Under the pieces are notes generated by a model. It made no database searches. It saw nothing but the letters and a program-made list of their open reading frames with translations, and had not been told where the DNA came from. Shown piece after piece: positions 1-6,115 of a stretch of 7,326 bases of DNA (positions are counted from its first letter, which is position 1; every line of letters starts with the position of its first letter). The position numbers and the translations under genes are program-made. Source of the DNA: JABDPF01 sp036351575. Lineage in GTDB: Bacteria; Pseudomonadota; Gammaproteobacteria; Xanthomonadales; SZUA-36. Location of the stretch: assembly GCA_036351575.1 (NCBI GenBank), contig JAZBPJ010000174.1, positions 1 through 7,326 of the forward strand. Reading direction: 5' to 3'.

Positions 1-122
1 CCTGCACGATCACGGCGACGGCCTTCTACGAGGGCATCCCGACGCTGAGCCAGTACGGCCTGGCCCTGATGGCCCTGCTGATGCTGGGTGTAGGCTTTAT
101 CGGCTTCCGCCGCTTTGCCTGA
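1..122 (+). CDS. C-terminal end of an IPTL-CTERM sorted surface or secreted protein (partial)
   Basis: Only the last 39 codons are in the window, read in the frame beginning at base 3 and ending at TGA 120-122, with a second in-frame stop, TAA, at 123-125. The tail reads IPTLSQYGLALMALLMLG followed by VGFIGFRRFA. That is the three-part layout of the IPTL-CTERM sorting signal: the IPTL signature, a hydrophobic transmembrane stretch of about 20 residues, and a short arginine-containing end. In known systems such tails, relatives of PEP-CTERM, are recognised by an exosortase at the inner membrane, and the proteins are exported and processed in bacteria that make exopolysaccharide. The functional body of the protein lies outside the window, so its role cannot be stated. 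It converges on the POR operon and is followed by a strong terminator. Confidence 0.85.
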   Translation, partial: CTITATAFYEGIPTLSQYGLALMALLMLGVGFIGFRRFA

Positions 123-132
123 TAAGTAAGAT

Positions 133-165
133 CGGGGTCGGAGTGGATCTTTTACTCTGACCCCG
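133..165. repeat. Imperfect palindrome 1 (REP-like), carrying the TACTCTGACCCC arm
   Basis: The arms at 133-144 and 154-165 pair over 12 positions with one G-T wobble around a 9-base loop. The right arm contains TACTCTGACCCC (153-164), which recurs exactly at 285-296. GGGGTCAGAGT-type arms resemble dispersed palindromes that I recall as common near IS200-like/RAYT transposases in proteobacteria. That link is from memory, and no transposase is present here. The hairpin begins 8 bases after the second stop codon of the IPTL-CTERM gene and has no T-tract of its own, so it is unlikely to be the terminator. Confidence 0.6.
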
Positions 166-172
166 AAGTTCT

Positions 173-206
173 AAAAAACCCCGCGGTTCACGCCGCGGGG
201 TTTTTT
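173..206. terminator. Bidirectional rho-independent terminator
   Basis: The arms at 173-186 and 193-206 are perfect 14-base complements around a 6-base loop (TTCACG). The core is CCCCGCGG/CCGCGGGG. Six A residues lead in and six T residues follow, so the hairpin carries a U-tract in both transcription directions. It should end the IPTL-CTERM gene transcript on the plus strand, and it can act as a second stop for the POR operon on the minus strand. Confidence 0.9.
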
Positions 207-216
207 ATTGCCGCAT

Positions 217-247
217 AAAAAATGCCGGCGAATTCGCGCCGGCATTT
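217..247 (-). terminator. Rho-independent terminator of the POR operon
   Basis: The arms at 220-230 (AAATGCCGGCG) and 237-247 pair perfectly over 11 bases around a 6-base loop. The run of six A at 217-222 becomes a T-tract when read on the minus strand, directly after the GC-rich stem. The orientation fits termination of the minus-strand operon that ends at 303. On the plus strand only three T follow the stem, so activity in that direction should be weaker. Confidence 0.8.
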
Positions 248-266
248 AGTCCGTTCCCAGATCCCC

Positions 267-295
267 GGGTCAGGGTAGCCAAGCTACTCTGACCC
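267..295. repeat. Imperfect palindrome 2 (REP-like), sharing its arm with palindrome 1
   Basis: The arms at 267-279 and 283-295 pair over 13 positions with one G-T wobble and a 3-base loop (CAA). The right arm repeats TACTCTGACCCC (285-296), identical to 153-164. The structure begins 7 bases beyond the stop codon of the GltD-like gene, on the transcript of the minus-strand operon. It could protect the mRNA 3' end or be a remnant of a dispersed repeat family. No function is shown by the sequence. Confidence 0.6.
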
Positions 296-302
296 CATGC
301 TT

Positions 303-1700
303 TCAGGCAGCATCCTGCTGGATATCGTGGTGGATGGCCTCGGCCGCTTTCTTGCCGGCGCCGGCGGCCAGGATCACCGTGGCCGCGCCCGTGACGGCGT
401 CACCGCCTGCGTAGACACGGTGCACGGTGGTTTCCACCTCGCGCTCGTCGACCAGCAGCCCGCCCCAGGAGTGCGTCTTGAGGCCCGGCGTGGTCTTGAC
501 CAGCAGCGGGTTCGGGCGCGTGCCGATCGACAGCACCACGTTGTCCACCGGGAAGATGAACTCCGAGCCCTCGATCGGGATCGGCCGGGCGCGGCCGGAT
601 TCGTCCGGTTCGCCCAGTTCCATCTTCACGCACTTGAGACCCGTGACCCAGCCGTCCTCGCCCAGCACCTCGATGGGGTTGGTCAGCCAGTGAAATTCCA
701 CGCCTTCCTCGATCGCGTGCTCGTATTCCTCGATGCGGGCCGTCATTTCCTTTTCGCTGCGCCGGTACACCACCATCGCCTGCTCGGCGCCCAGCCGCAT
801 GGCCGAGCGCACCGCGTCCATGGCCGTGTTGCCGGAGCCGATCACCGCGACGCGCCTGCCGACCTTGAGCGGCGTTTCCGCGTTCGGGAAATCGAAGGCC
901 TGCATCAGGTTGATGCGGGTCAGGAACTCGTTGGCCGAATAGACGCCGTTCAGGCTTTCGCCCGGAATGCCCATGAATTTCGGCAGGCCGGCGCCGGTGC
1001 CGATGAAGATGGCCGAGTAACCGTACTCCTTGAACAAGGCGTCCATCGTGATGGTCTTGCCGATGATCACGTTGTTGACGAACTCGACGCCCATCCGCTC
1101 GAGCTGGCGGATTTCCCAGTCGAGAATGTTGTTGGGCAGGCGGAACTCGGGAATGCCGTAACGCAGCACACCGCCCGGCGCGTGCAGTCCCTCGTAGACC
1201 GTGACCTGGTAACCCATGCGCGCCAGTTCGCCCGCGCAGACCAGGCCGGAGGGACCGGAACCGACGATGGCGATTTTTTCCTCGCGCCACGGCTTCTTGG
1301 GCTCCTCGGTCTCGGGCTGAGCCATTTCCCAGTCGGAAACGTAACGTTCCAGGTGGCCGATCGCGACCGGGCCGAAACGCTTGGTCATGTGGCAATTCTT
1401 TTCGCACTGCGCTTCCTGCGGGCAGACGCGGCCGCAGATCGCGGCCAGCGGGTTGGCCTCGCGCAGGATTTTCGCGGCTTTCGGCATGTCGTTGGCCGCC
1501 ACCGCGTGCATGAAGTCGGCGATCGGCACCCGCACCGGGCAGCCGTCGACGCAGACCGGGTCCTGGCAGCGCAGGCAGCGCTCGGCCTCGAACATCGCGT
1601 GTGCGAAACAGTAACCCTCGTTGACTTCCTTGAAGTCGTGCGCGCGTTGCTGTGCATCGCGCACGGGCATGGGGGTTTTTTCAGCGCGTTTTACAGGCAT
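303..1700 (-). CDS. GltD/NfnL-like NADPH- and FAD-dependent oxidoreductase, iron-sulfur subunit
   Basis: A 465-residue flavoprotein of the glutamate synthase small-subunit family, which includes the large subunit of ferredoxin:NADP+ oxidoreductase (NfnL/NfnB, about 465-470 residues). The N-terminal domain carries eight cysteines in two groups (42, 45, 50, 54 and 89, 93, 99, 103) for two [4Fe-4S] clusters. The FAD-binding GSGPSG lies at 147-152. The NADPH-binding GSGNTAMD lies at 288-295, followed by the phosphate-binding arginines of YRRS (313-314). The FAD-closing GGD motif is at 432-434. I chose the ATG at 1700: it overlaps the upstream stop as TGATG and has AGGAGGAGG 7 bases upstream, whereas an in-frame ATG at 1736 adds 12 unconserved-looking residues. 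No glutamate synthase large subunit lies nearby, and the preceding gene matches the Nfn partner. An NfnL-like role, passing electrons between ferredoxin or POR and NADP(H), is therefore the better reading. Direct evidence for bifurcation is lacking. Confidence 0.88.
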   Translation of the reverse strand: MPVKRAEKTPMPVRDAQQRAHDFKEVNEGYCFAHAMFEAERCLRCQDPVCVDGCPVRVPIADFMHAVAANDMPKAAKILREANPLAAICGRVCPQEAQCEKNCHMTKRFGPVAIGHLERYVSDWEMAQPETEEPKKPWREEKIAIVGSGPSGLVCAGELARMGYQVTVYEGLHAPGGVLRYGIPEFRLPNNILDWEIRQLERMGVEFVNNVIIGKTITMDALFKEYGYSAIFIGTGAGLPKFMGIPGESLNGVYSANEFLTRINLMQAFDFPNAETPLKVGRRVAVIGSGNTAMDAVRSAMRLGAEQAMVVYRRSEKEMTARIEEYEHAIEEGVEFHWLTNPIEVLGEDGWVTGLKCVKMELGEPDESGRARPIPIEGSEFIFPVDNVVLSIGTRPNPLLVKTTPGLKTHSWGGLLVDEREVETTVHRVYAGGDAVTGAATVILAAGAGKKAAEAIHHDIQQDAA

Positions 1701-2548
1701 CAGGCAGCCTCCTCCTGGTGAGCGGCCCGCTGGCATTCCGCCGCGACCTTCTCTTCTTTCACGTACATCTTGCCCCGGCTGACCGCTTCGTCGAAGTCGA
1801 CCTGGTGGGCGTCAAAAAACGGCCCGTCGACGCAGGCGAAGCGGACTTCGCCGCCCACGGTGACACGGCAGCCGCCGCACATCCCGGTGCCGTCGATCAT
1901 CAGCGGATCGAGCGAGGCCGTGCAGGGCACGTTCGCCGCGCGGGTCGTTTTTTCCACCGCGCGCATCATCGGCATCGGGCCGATGGAAATGACGAAGTCA
2001 GGATAGCCGGGCTCGCCGCCGTCGATCATCTGCTGCAGGCGTTCGGTGACGAACCCCTTGAAGCCGGCCGAACCGTCGTCGGTGCAGATCTCCAGGTTGT
2101 CGGTGATCTTCTCGAGTTCATCGGCCAGGATCAGCAGGCCCTTCTCGCGGGCGCCGATAATGACGGTCGTCTTCTCGCCGCGCGCCCTGAGTTCTTTCAT
2201 CAGGCACAGCAGCGCGGCCGAACCGAAGCCGCCGCCGACGCCGACGATGTGTCCGCCGCTCGGAATTTCCGGTGCTTCGCCCAGCGGGCCGACCATGTCC
2301 AGGATCTCATCGCCGACGCCCAGTTCGCCCAGGCGGCGCGTGGTGGCGCCCACTTCCTGCACGACGATGGTCAGCAGGCCGCTGTCACGGTCATAATCGG
2401 TGATGGTGATCGGGATCCGCTCGCCGCCTTCGCGCACGCGCAGGATCACGAACTGGCCTGCCCTGGCGGCGCGCGCGATCAGCGGCGCATCCACGCGGTA
2501 CAGGCTGGTGATGTCGGTCAGTTGCCTTTTTTCGACGATTTTCGGCAT
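1700..2548 (-). CDS. SudB/NfnS-like FAD/NAD-binding [2Fe-2S] subunit
   Basis: A 282-residue member of the ferredoxin-NADP reductase-like family, which also holds PyrK (dihydroorotate dehydrogenase electron-transfer subunit), SudB and NfnS/NfnA. The FAD-binding ERIPITI segment lies at 43-49. The NAD(P)-binding glycine loop GGGFGSAA lies at 105-112. The C-terminal [2Fe-2S] site has D219, C224, C227 and C239 within DGTGMCGGC...FACVDGP, with the Asp in the position known as a ligand in NfnS. In Nfn complexes this subunit binds NAD(H) and partners the GltD-like subunit encoded immediately downstream, with which it overlaps by one base. Its ATG lies 1 base beyond the POR alpha-beta stop, with GGAG 7 bases upstream inside the end of that gene, which suggests translational coupling. 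The usual A-P after the glycine loop is A-A here. PyrK is a less likely reading because there is no pyrD. Confidence 0.88.
   Translation of the reverse strand: MPKIVEKRQLTDITSLYRVDAPLIARAARAGQFVILRVREGGERIPITITDYDRDSGLLTIVVQEVGATTRRLGELGVGDEILDMVGPLGEAPEIPSGGHIVGVGGGFGSAALLCLMKELRARGEKTTVIIGAREKGLLILADELEKITDNLEICTDDGSAGFKGFVTERLQQMIDGGEPGYPDFVISIGPMPMMRAVEKTTRAANVPCTASLDPLMIDGTGMCGGCRVTVGGEVRFACVDGPFFDAHQVDFDEAVSRGKMYVKEEKVAAECQRAAHQEEAA
1708..1716 (-). promoter_or_regulatory. Strong ribosome binding site that fixes the GltD/NfnL-like start
   Basis: On the minus strand this reads AGGAGGAGG, an extended anti-16S match, ending 7 bases before the ATG at 1700. It lies inside the last codons of the SudB/NfnS-like gene. 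It supports the start at 1700 over the in-frame ATG at 1736. Confidence 0.8.
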
Positions 2549-2549
2549 G

Positions 2550-4859
2550 TCAGAGCTCCGGGTTTTCGTGCATGGCCTTGATGCGCCGCCAGCGCCGCAT
2601 CACTTCTTTCTCGATCGCGGCGAGCCGGTCCTCGTTGCCTTCCTTCATCAGGTGCTTGGTCTTGCCCATCTGGCCCAGCCAGTCGGTCAGCTTGCGCTGA
2701 CGGCCCAGCACTTCGGGGTCATAAGTGATGTTGGTCGAACCGCGCTCCACCTCGTAGATCGGGAAGAACAGCGAATCGATCGCCACCTGCAGCACGGACT
2801 CGGCCGCGTCGTCGGTGGTGGTCCAGTTCAGCGGGCAGAAGGACAGGATCTTGCCGTAGGAGAGGCCTTCGTGCTTCGCGTACCACTGGGCCTTGGCCGC
2901 CTTGCGCATCAGGTCCTCGGGATAGCCCTCGCTGGCCGTGAACACGTAAGGCACGTGGGCGGCCGCGAAAATCTGCGGCGTATCCTTGTGATGCGTCATC
3001 TTGCCGCGCCGTGAGCGGCCGACCTGGCTGGTCGACGTGCGGTGACCGAGCGGGGTCGAGTAGGACAGCTGCGCGCCGGTATTCATGTAGCCCTGGTTGT
3101 CGTACTCCAGGATCATCATGTGGTGGTTGCGGTGCGCCGCACCCAGCGCCGGCCCCATGCCGATGTCCATGCCGCCGTCGCCGCTGACCATCACGAAGGT
3201 GATTTCTTCGTCGATGCTGACGCCGGCGAGTTCGCCGCGGCGGATCAGCTCGTGGTACATCTCCACGAGACCGGACAGCGTGGCGGCGCCGTTCTGGAAC
3301 AGGTTATGGATGTAGGTGACGCGGTGCGATGTCTTCGGGTAACCGGTGGTCACGACCATCGCGCAGCCGGTCTGGAACAGCACGACGACATCACCCTCCA
3401 GCACGCTGAATACCTGGTGCAGCACCGGGAAGGCGCCGCAGCCGGGGCAGGCGCCGTGTCCGGGGGCGATCCGGCTGGGCACCTCCGCCATGGCCCACAG
3501 CGGCTTGAGCTCGACGTCGAGCTTGCCGGTTTCCTTGTTCACGGTGACCTTGGCCATGCCGCGGGTGACTTCCTCGGTCTTGATCGGGGGCAGGCCCTCG
3601 GCGAAGGTGAGGTCCGGCGAGCCGGCAAAGGTGCCGTGGTAGGCGAAGGTCTCTTTGAATTGACCGGTGTCGATCGCTTCGAGCGCCTGTTCAAAGAAGG
3701 TCTCGGCGTCGGAGTCGTCAAAGTCCTTGCCGCCCAGGCCGTAAATACGCGTCGCGACGCGGGTTTTGTTATCCGGGTCGAGCTGCAGCGCGGCGCGCAG
3801 TTCCAGCGACAGGTTGCCGCCGTCGGCGCCGTAGGAATCGGCCCGGTCGCCGACCACGACGGTCTTGACGTTTTTCAGTGACTCGCGAATGAGTTCCGCC
3901 GGAAACGGCCGCAGGACATTGAGTGACAGCACACCGACCTTCTTTCCTTCGTCACGCAGCTTGTCCGCAACGGCCTTGGCCGTTTCAGCGGCGGAATTGA
4001 GCAGTACGACGGCAGCGTCGGCGTCTTCCAGGCGGTACCGGTCCGCCACGGCGTAGCTGCGCCCCGTCAGTTGTTCGAGTTCGGCAAAAACCTCCGGTAT
4101 GACCTTGCGGGCCGCTTCCATGGCCAGCGAATGCTGTTTCTTGTTGTTGATCAGGTCAGGGTCGTTCATGTACGGCCCGAAGGTGATCGGACGCTTGGGA
4201 TCGAGCGCGGTGTAGGGCGGCTTGTTCTCACCGAGGAAGGCCTTCAGCGCGTCCTTGTCCGCCACGGTTTCCACGCGGCGCTTCTGGTGGCTGGTGAAGA
4301 ACCCGTCGTAAGCCACGATGACCGGCAGGCGGACGTCGGCGTGCTCGCCGATGCGGATCGCGGCGATATTCATGTCGTACACCGCCTGCGGATCGCGCGC
4401 CATCAGGATGATCCAGCCCGTGTTCAGGGCGAAGTAAATGTCCGAATGGTCGCAGCGGATATCCAGCGGGCCGGACACGGCGCGGGTCGCGACGTTCAGA
4501 ACCATCGGCGCGCGGGTACCGGACTGCACGGGAAGTTGTTCCAATGCGTACAATAGCCCCTGTGACGAAGTGGCGTTGAGGACGCGTCCCCCGCCCAGCG
4601 ATGCGCCGTAGCAGATACCGGCCGCGCCGTGTTCGCCATCGGCGGGCACCATCATGATTTCGTGCTCGCCGTCCGCCTGCATTCTCGACAGGGTCTCGGC
4701 GACCTCGGTGGAGGGCGTGATCGGGAAGTAGCCCATCACGTGAAATTCGATATCGCTGGCCGCCTTGGCCGCCGCCTCGTTTCCGCTCAGGAAGTCGGTG
4801 TTCTTGGCGGCCGTCCCGGCCCCGGATTTCCGGATTACCTCGTTGGCTTCAGTGGCCAT
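2550..4859 (-). CDS. Pyruvate-type 2-oxoacid:ferredoxin oxidoreductase, fused alpha and beta subunits
   Basis: A 769-residue protein joining PorA and PorB, usually separate chains of about 390 and 310 residues. It catalyses pyruvate + CoA to acetyl-CoA + CO2 with low-potential electrons, or the reverse. The alpha part (about 20-400) has SGNEAA (25-30), a YFPITPST motif (44-51) with T48, and R126 in the segment leading to CDHSD (136-140). T48 and R126 match the pyruvate-contacting Thr31 and Arg114 of Desulfovibrio africanus PFOR. After a linker comes the thiamine diphosphate domain: GHGACPGCG (467-475), GDGG (560-563) and DNQGYMNTG (587-595). The YMNTG form is typical of pyruvate enzymes, whereas 2-oxoglutarate enzymes usually carry YGMTGGQ. 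C471, C474, C499 and C675 are candidate [4Fe-4S] ligands. The start at 4859 has GAGGA 6 bases upstream. The tail is basic and ends 1 base before the next gene. Pyruvate specificity is inferred from motifs only. Confidence 0.92.
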   Translation of the reverse strand: MATEANEVIRKSGAGTAAKNTDFLSGNEAAAKAASDIEFHVMGYFPITPSTEVAETLSRMQADGEHEIMMVPADGEHGAAGICYGASLGGGRVLNATSSQGLLYALEQLPVQSGTRAPMVLNVATRAVSGPLDIRCDHSDIYFALNTGWIILMARDPQAVYDMNIAAIRIGEHADVRLPVIVAYDGFFTSHQKRRVETVADKDALKAFLGENKPPYTALDPKRPITFGPYMNDPDLINNKKQHSLAMEAARKVIPEVFAELEQLTGRSYAVADRYRLEDADAAVVLLNSAAETAKAVADKLRDEGKKVGVLSLNVLRPFPAELIRESLKNVKTVVVGDRADSYGADGGNLSLELRAALQLDPDNKTRVATRIYGLGGKDFDDSDAETFFEQALEAIDTGQFKETFAYHGTFAGSPDLTFAEGLPPIKTEEVTRGMAKVTVNKETGKLDVELKPLWAMAEVPSRIAPGHGACPGCGAFPVLHQVFSVLEGDVVVLFQTGCAMVVTTGYPKTSHRVTYIHNLFQNGAATLSGLVEMYHELIRRGELAGVSIDEEITFVMVSGDGGMDIGMGPALGAAHRNHHMMILEYDNQGYMNTGAQLSYSTPLGHRTSTSQVGRSRRGKMTHHKDTPQIFAAAHVPYVFTASEGYPEDLMRKAAKAQWYAKHEGLSYGKILSFCPLNWTTTDDAAESVLQVAIDSLFFPIYEVERGSTNITYDPEVLGRQRKLTDWLGQMGKTKHLMKEGNEDRLAAIEKEVMRRWRRIKAMHENPEL

Positions 4860-4930
4860 ACTCAGTCCTCAAATTTTCAGTTTCATCGACGGGACAGCCC
4901 TTGCCGTCCCCGTTCCGTTCATCACGCCGC
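4860..4930 (-). promoter_or_regulatory. Short spacer with a bulged stem-loop between the POR genes
   Basis: This 71-base gap separates the gamma-delta stop from the alpha-beta start and is the only sizeable gap inside the operon. It contains a potential hairpin with arms at 4889-4895 (ACGGGAC) and 4906-4913 (GTCCCCGT), one bulged base and a 10-base loop. It also contains the GAGGA ribosome binding site at 4866-4870. The hairpin lacks a T-tract on the minus strand, so it does not look like a terminator. It might be an RNA processing or stability site. Confidence in a function is low. Confidence 0.35.
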
Positions 4931-5917
4931 TCAGGCGAACAGCGGCACGCGCAGGCTGTCCGCCAGCCCCGGCGTTTCGGTGACCCGGACCAATGCCTCG
5001 GTCGGGCAGGTTTCAACGCAGCGCATGCAGCCCTTGCAGTACTGGTAATCGACGCCTTTAAGTCGAATCCTCGAGACGCCCTCTTCGTCGTCTTCATGCG
5101 TCCAGGACAGGCAGAAGTCGGGACACACGGTGGCGCAGAGCCCGCAATGAATGCACTTGGCGCCGGCGAACTTCGGCATGTAGCCTGTCCGCGAGGCCGA
5201 AAGATCGTTCGATATCGTATTACCCGCATTGGGAATGATGCCGCCGATCGGGGCCGTTTCATAACCCAGCAGCGGGGTCGACCTGATGATCGGCAGGTCG
5301 CCTTCGCCCTGGGCAACGCCTTCGATTGCTTCGAGCTCGGTCGCTCCGCGCTCAAAAGCGCGCTCGTTGGCGGCCGCGGCCTTCGGATTGATCTTTTTGA
5401 ACTTGGCGGTCAGTTTTTCCAGCACTTTTTCCCCGTCGAGGAAAGGCACGACCTTGCACAGCGTGCCGAGCATCACGGCGTTGGGGCGCGAGAACTCCTG
5501 CATCGCGATGTTGGTGGCGTCGATCCGTATCAGCCGGGTGCCCTTTGGCAGCTTTTTCAGCGTGTCCGGGACGTCGCCGGGCTGGCCGTTGTAAATGACG
5601 ACGCCGTTGTCTTTCATGCCGGCAATCGTAATTTCCTGCTTCGCCAGCGCATCGTGGAAAATCAGGATCACGTCGGGAGAATCGATCGGCGCGCTGGTGC
5701 GAATCGGCTTGTCGGCTGCGCCCAGCCGCACGTAGGACCGCACAACGGAGCCTTTCTTCTCGGAGCCGTAGGACGAAAAGTGCGAACCGTTGAGGTTCAT
5801 GTCGAGAACGGCCGCGGTGGCCAGGATCTTTCCGGCCGAGTTGGCGCCGAGACCTCCGATGGACTCGAAACGGATTTCAAACAACCCGGTTGGATCAGGC
5901 AAAATACATTCGCTCAT
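4931..5917 (-). CDS. Pyruvate-type 2-oxoacid:ferredoxin oxidoreductase, fused gamma and delta subunits
   Basis: A 328-residue protein joining the gamma subunit (PorC/PorG, about 1-200) to a ferredoxin-like delta subunit (PorD, about 235-315). The gamma part starts with FEIRFESIGGLGANSAGK (13-30), the glycine-rich opening typical of the family. The delta part carries two CxxCxxCxxxCP motifs, at C255/258/261/265 and C294/297/300/304, for two [4Fe-4S] clusters that carry electrons out of the enzyme. A further pair (W272 and C269) sits just after the first motif. It is the first gene of the operon, followed by a 71-base gap before the alpha-beta gene. The ATG at 5917 has only a modest AGG 4 bases upstream. 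Together with the alpha-beta fusion it rebuilds a four-domain POR from two polypeptides. The gamma and delta domains do not by themselves reveal the 2-oxoacid used. Confidence 0.9.
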   Translation of the reverse strand: MSECILPDPTGLFEIRFESIGGLGANSAGKILATAAVLDMNLNGSHFSSYGSEKKGSVVRSYVRLGAADKPIRTSAPIDSPDVILIFHDALAKQEITIAGMKDNGVVIYNGQPGDVPDTLKKLPKGTRLIRIDATNIAMQEFSRPNAVMLGTLCKVVPFLDGEKVLEKLTAKFKKINPKAAAANERAFERGATELEAIEGVAQGEGDLPIIRSTPLLGYETAPIGGIIPNAGNTISNDLSASRTGYMPKFAGAKCIHCGLCATVCPDFCLSWTHEDDEEGVSRIRLKGVDYQYCKGCMRCVETCPTEALVRVTETPGLADSLRVPLFA

Positions 5918-6115
5918 AAAACCTGTCCCGTATTTTTCAGACTTGAAGGCATGGTGAACTTATCACTCACCCCCTGACCCGGATATGCGTTAAGTCAACT
6001 GAAACTGCCTGCAGTCGGCCGCTTTCCGGTCAATTGATTCAAATCAAGGAATCAATCGGTCACGGCGGCGATCGGAGTAAACTTCGAGGGTACGCAAGCC
6101 TTCCCGGAGCCCGCC
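5918..6115. promoter_or_regulatory. Divergent promoter region between the POR operon and the enolase-superfamily gene
   Basis: These 198 non-coding bases should hold the promoters for both the minus-strand POR operon and the plus-strand enolase-superfamily gene. They contain an exact FNR/ANR-type palindrome (6034-6047). A short inverted repeat, GGTGA (5953-5957) with TCACC (5967-5971), would fall in the POR 5' leader. I see no convincing sigma-70 -35/-10 pair in either direction. The best minus-strand -10 candidates, CATATC (5987-5982) and CAGGCA (6011-6006), are both weak, which would fit an activator-dependent promoter. Confidence 0.65.
6034..6047. promoter_or_regulatory. FNR/ANR-type operator, perfect TTGAT-N4-ATCAA
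   Basis: The sequence TTGATTCAAATCAA matches the consensus of the oxygen-sensing regulators FNR (enterics) and ANR (pseudomonads) at all ten specified positions. Its near edge is 116 bases from the POR gamma-delta start and 68 bases from the enolase-superfamily start. If it acts as a class II site centred at -41.5 for the minus strand, transcription would begin near 5999 and leave a leader of about 80 bases. The site is symmetric, so sequence alone does not tell which gene it serves. Anaerobic induction of the oxygen-labile POR is the more natural reading. An extra half-site-like ATCAA follows at 6051-6055. Confidence 0.75.

Noticed and set aside
297..1721. A 474-residue plus-strand open frame antisense to the GltD/NfnL-like gene
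   Set aside because: Its translation is low-complexity, rich in Arg, His, Ala and Asp, with no recognisable domain. It mirrors a real gene whose motifs are all clear, as expected for high-GC antisense frames.
303..1736. Longer form of the GltD/NfnL-like protein starting at 1736
   Set aside because: The ATG at 1700 has an AGGAGGAGG site at 7 bases and a TGATG junction with the preceding gene, and the extra 12 residues would lie within that gene.
303..2548. Reading the GltD-like gene as the small subunit of a biosynthetic glutamate synthase
   Set aside because: No gltB is adjacent. The partner gene is an NfnS/SudB-like protein and the operon begins with POR, so an Nfn-type role fits better. 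A glutamate synthase encoded elsewhere cannot be formally excluded.
1652..4556. Several plus-strand open frames of 160 to 310 residues (such as 1652-2581 and 3042-3881)
   Set aside because: All lie opposite the SudB/NfnS-like or POR alpha-beta genes and show no recognisable protein features.
5953..5971. Short inverted repeat GGTGA/TCACC as a second operator
   Set aside because: Five-base arms with a 9-base spacer are too short to support a named regulator.
4901..5977. A 358-residue plus-strand open frame antisense to the POR gamma-delta gene
   Set aside because: It lacks domains and has the same compositional bias. The minus-strand frame has two perfect ferredoxin motifs.
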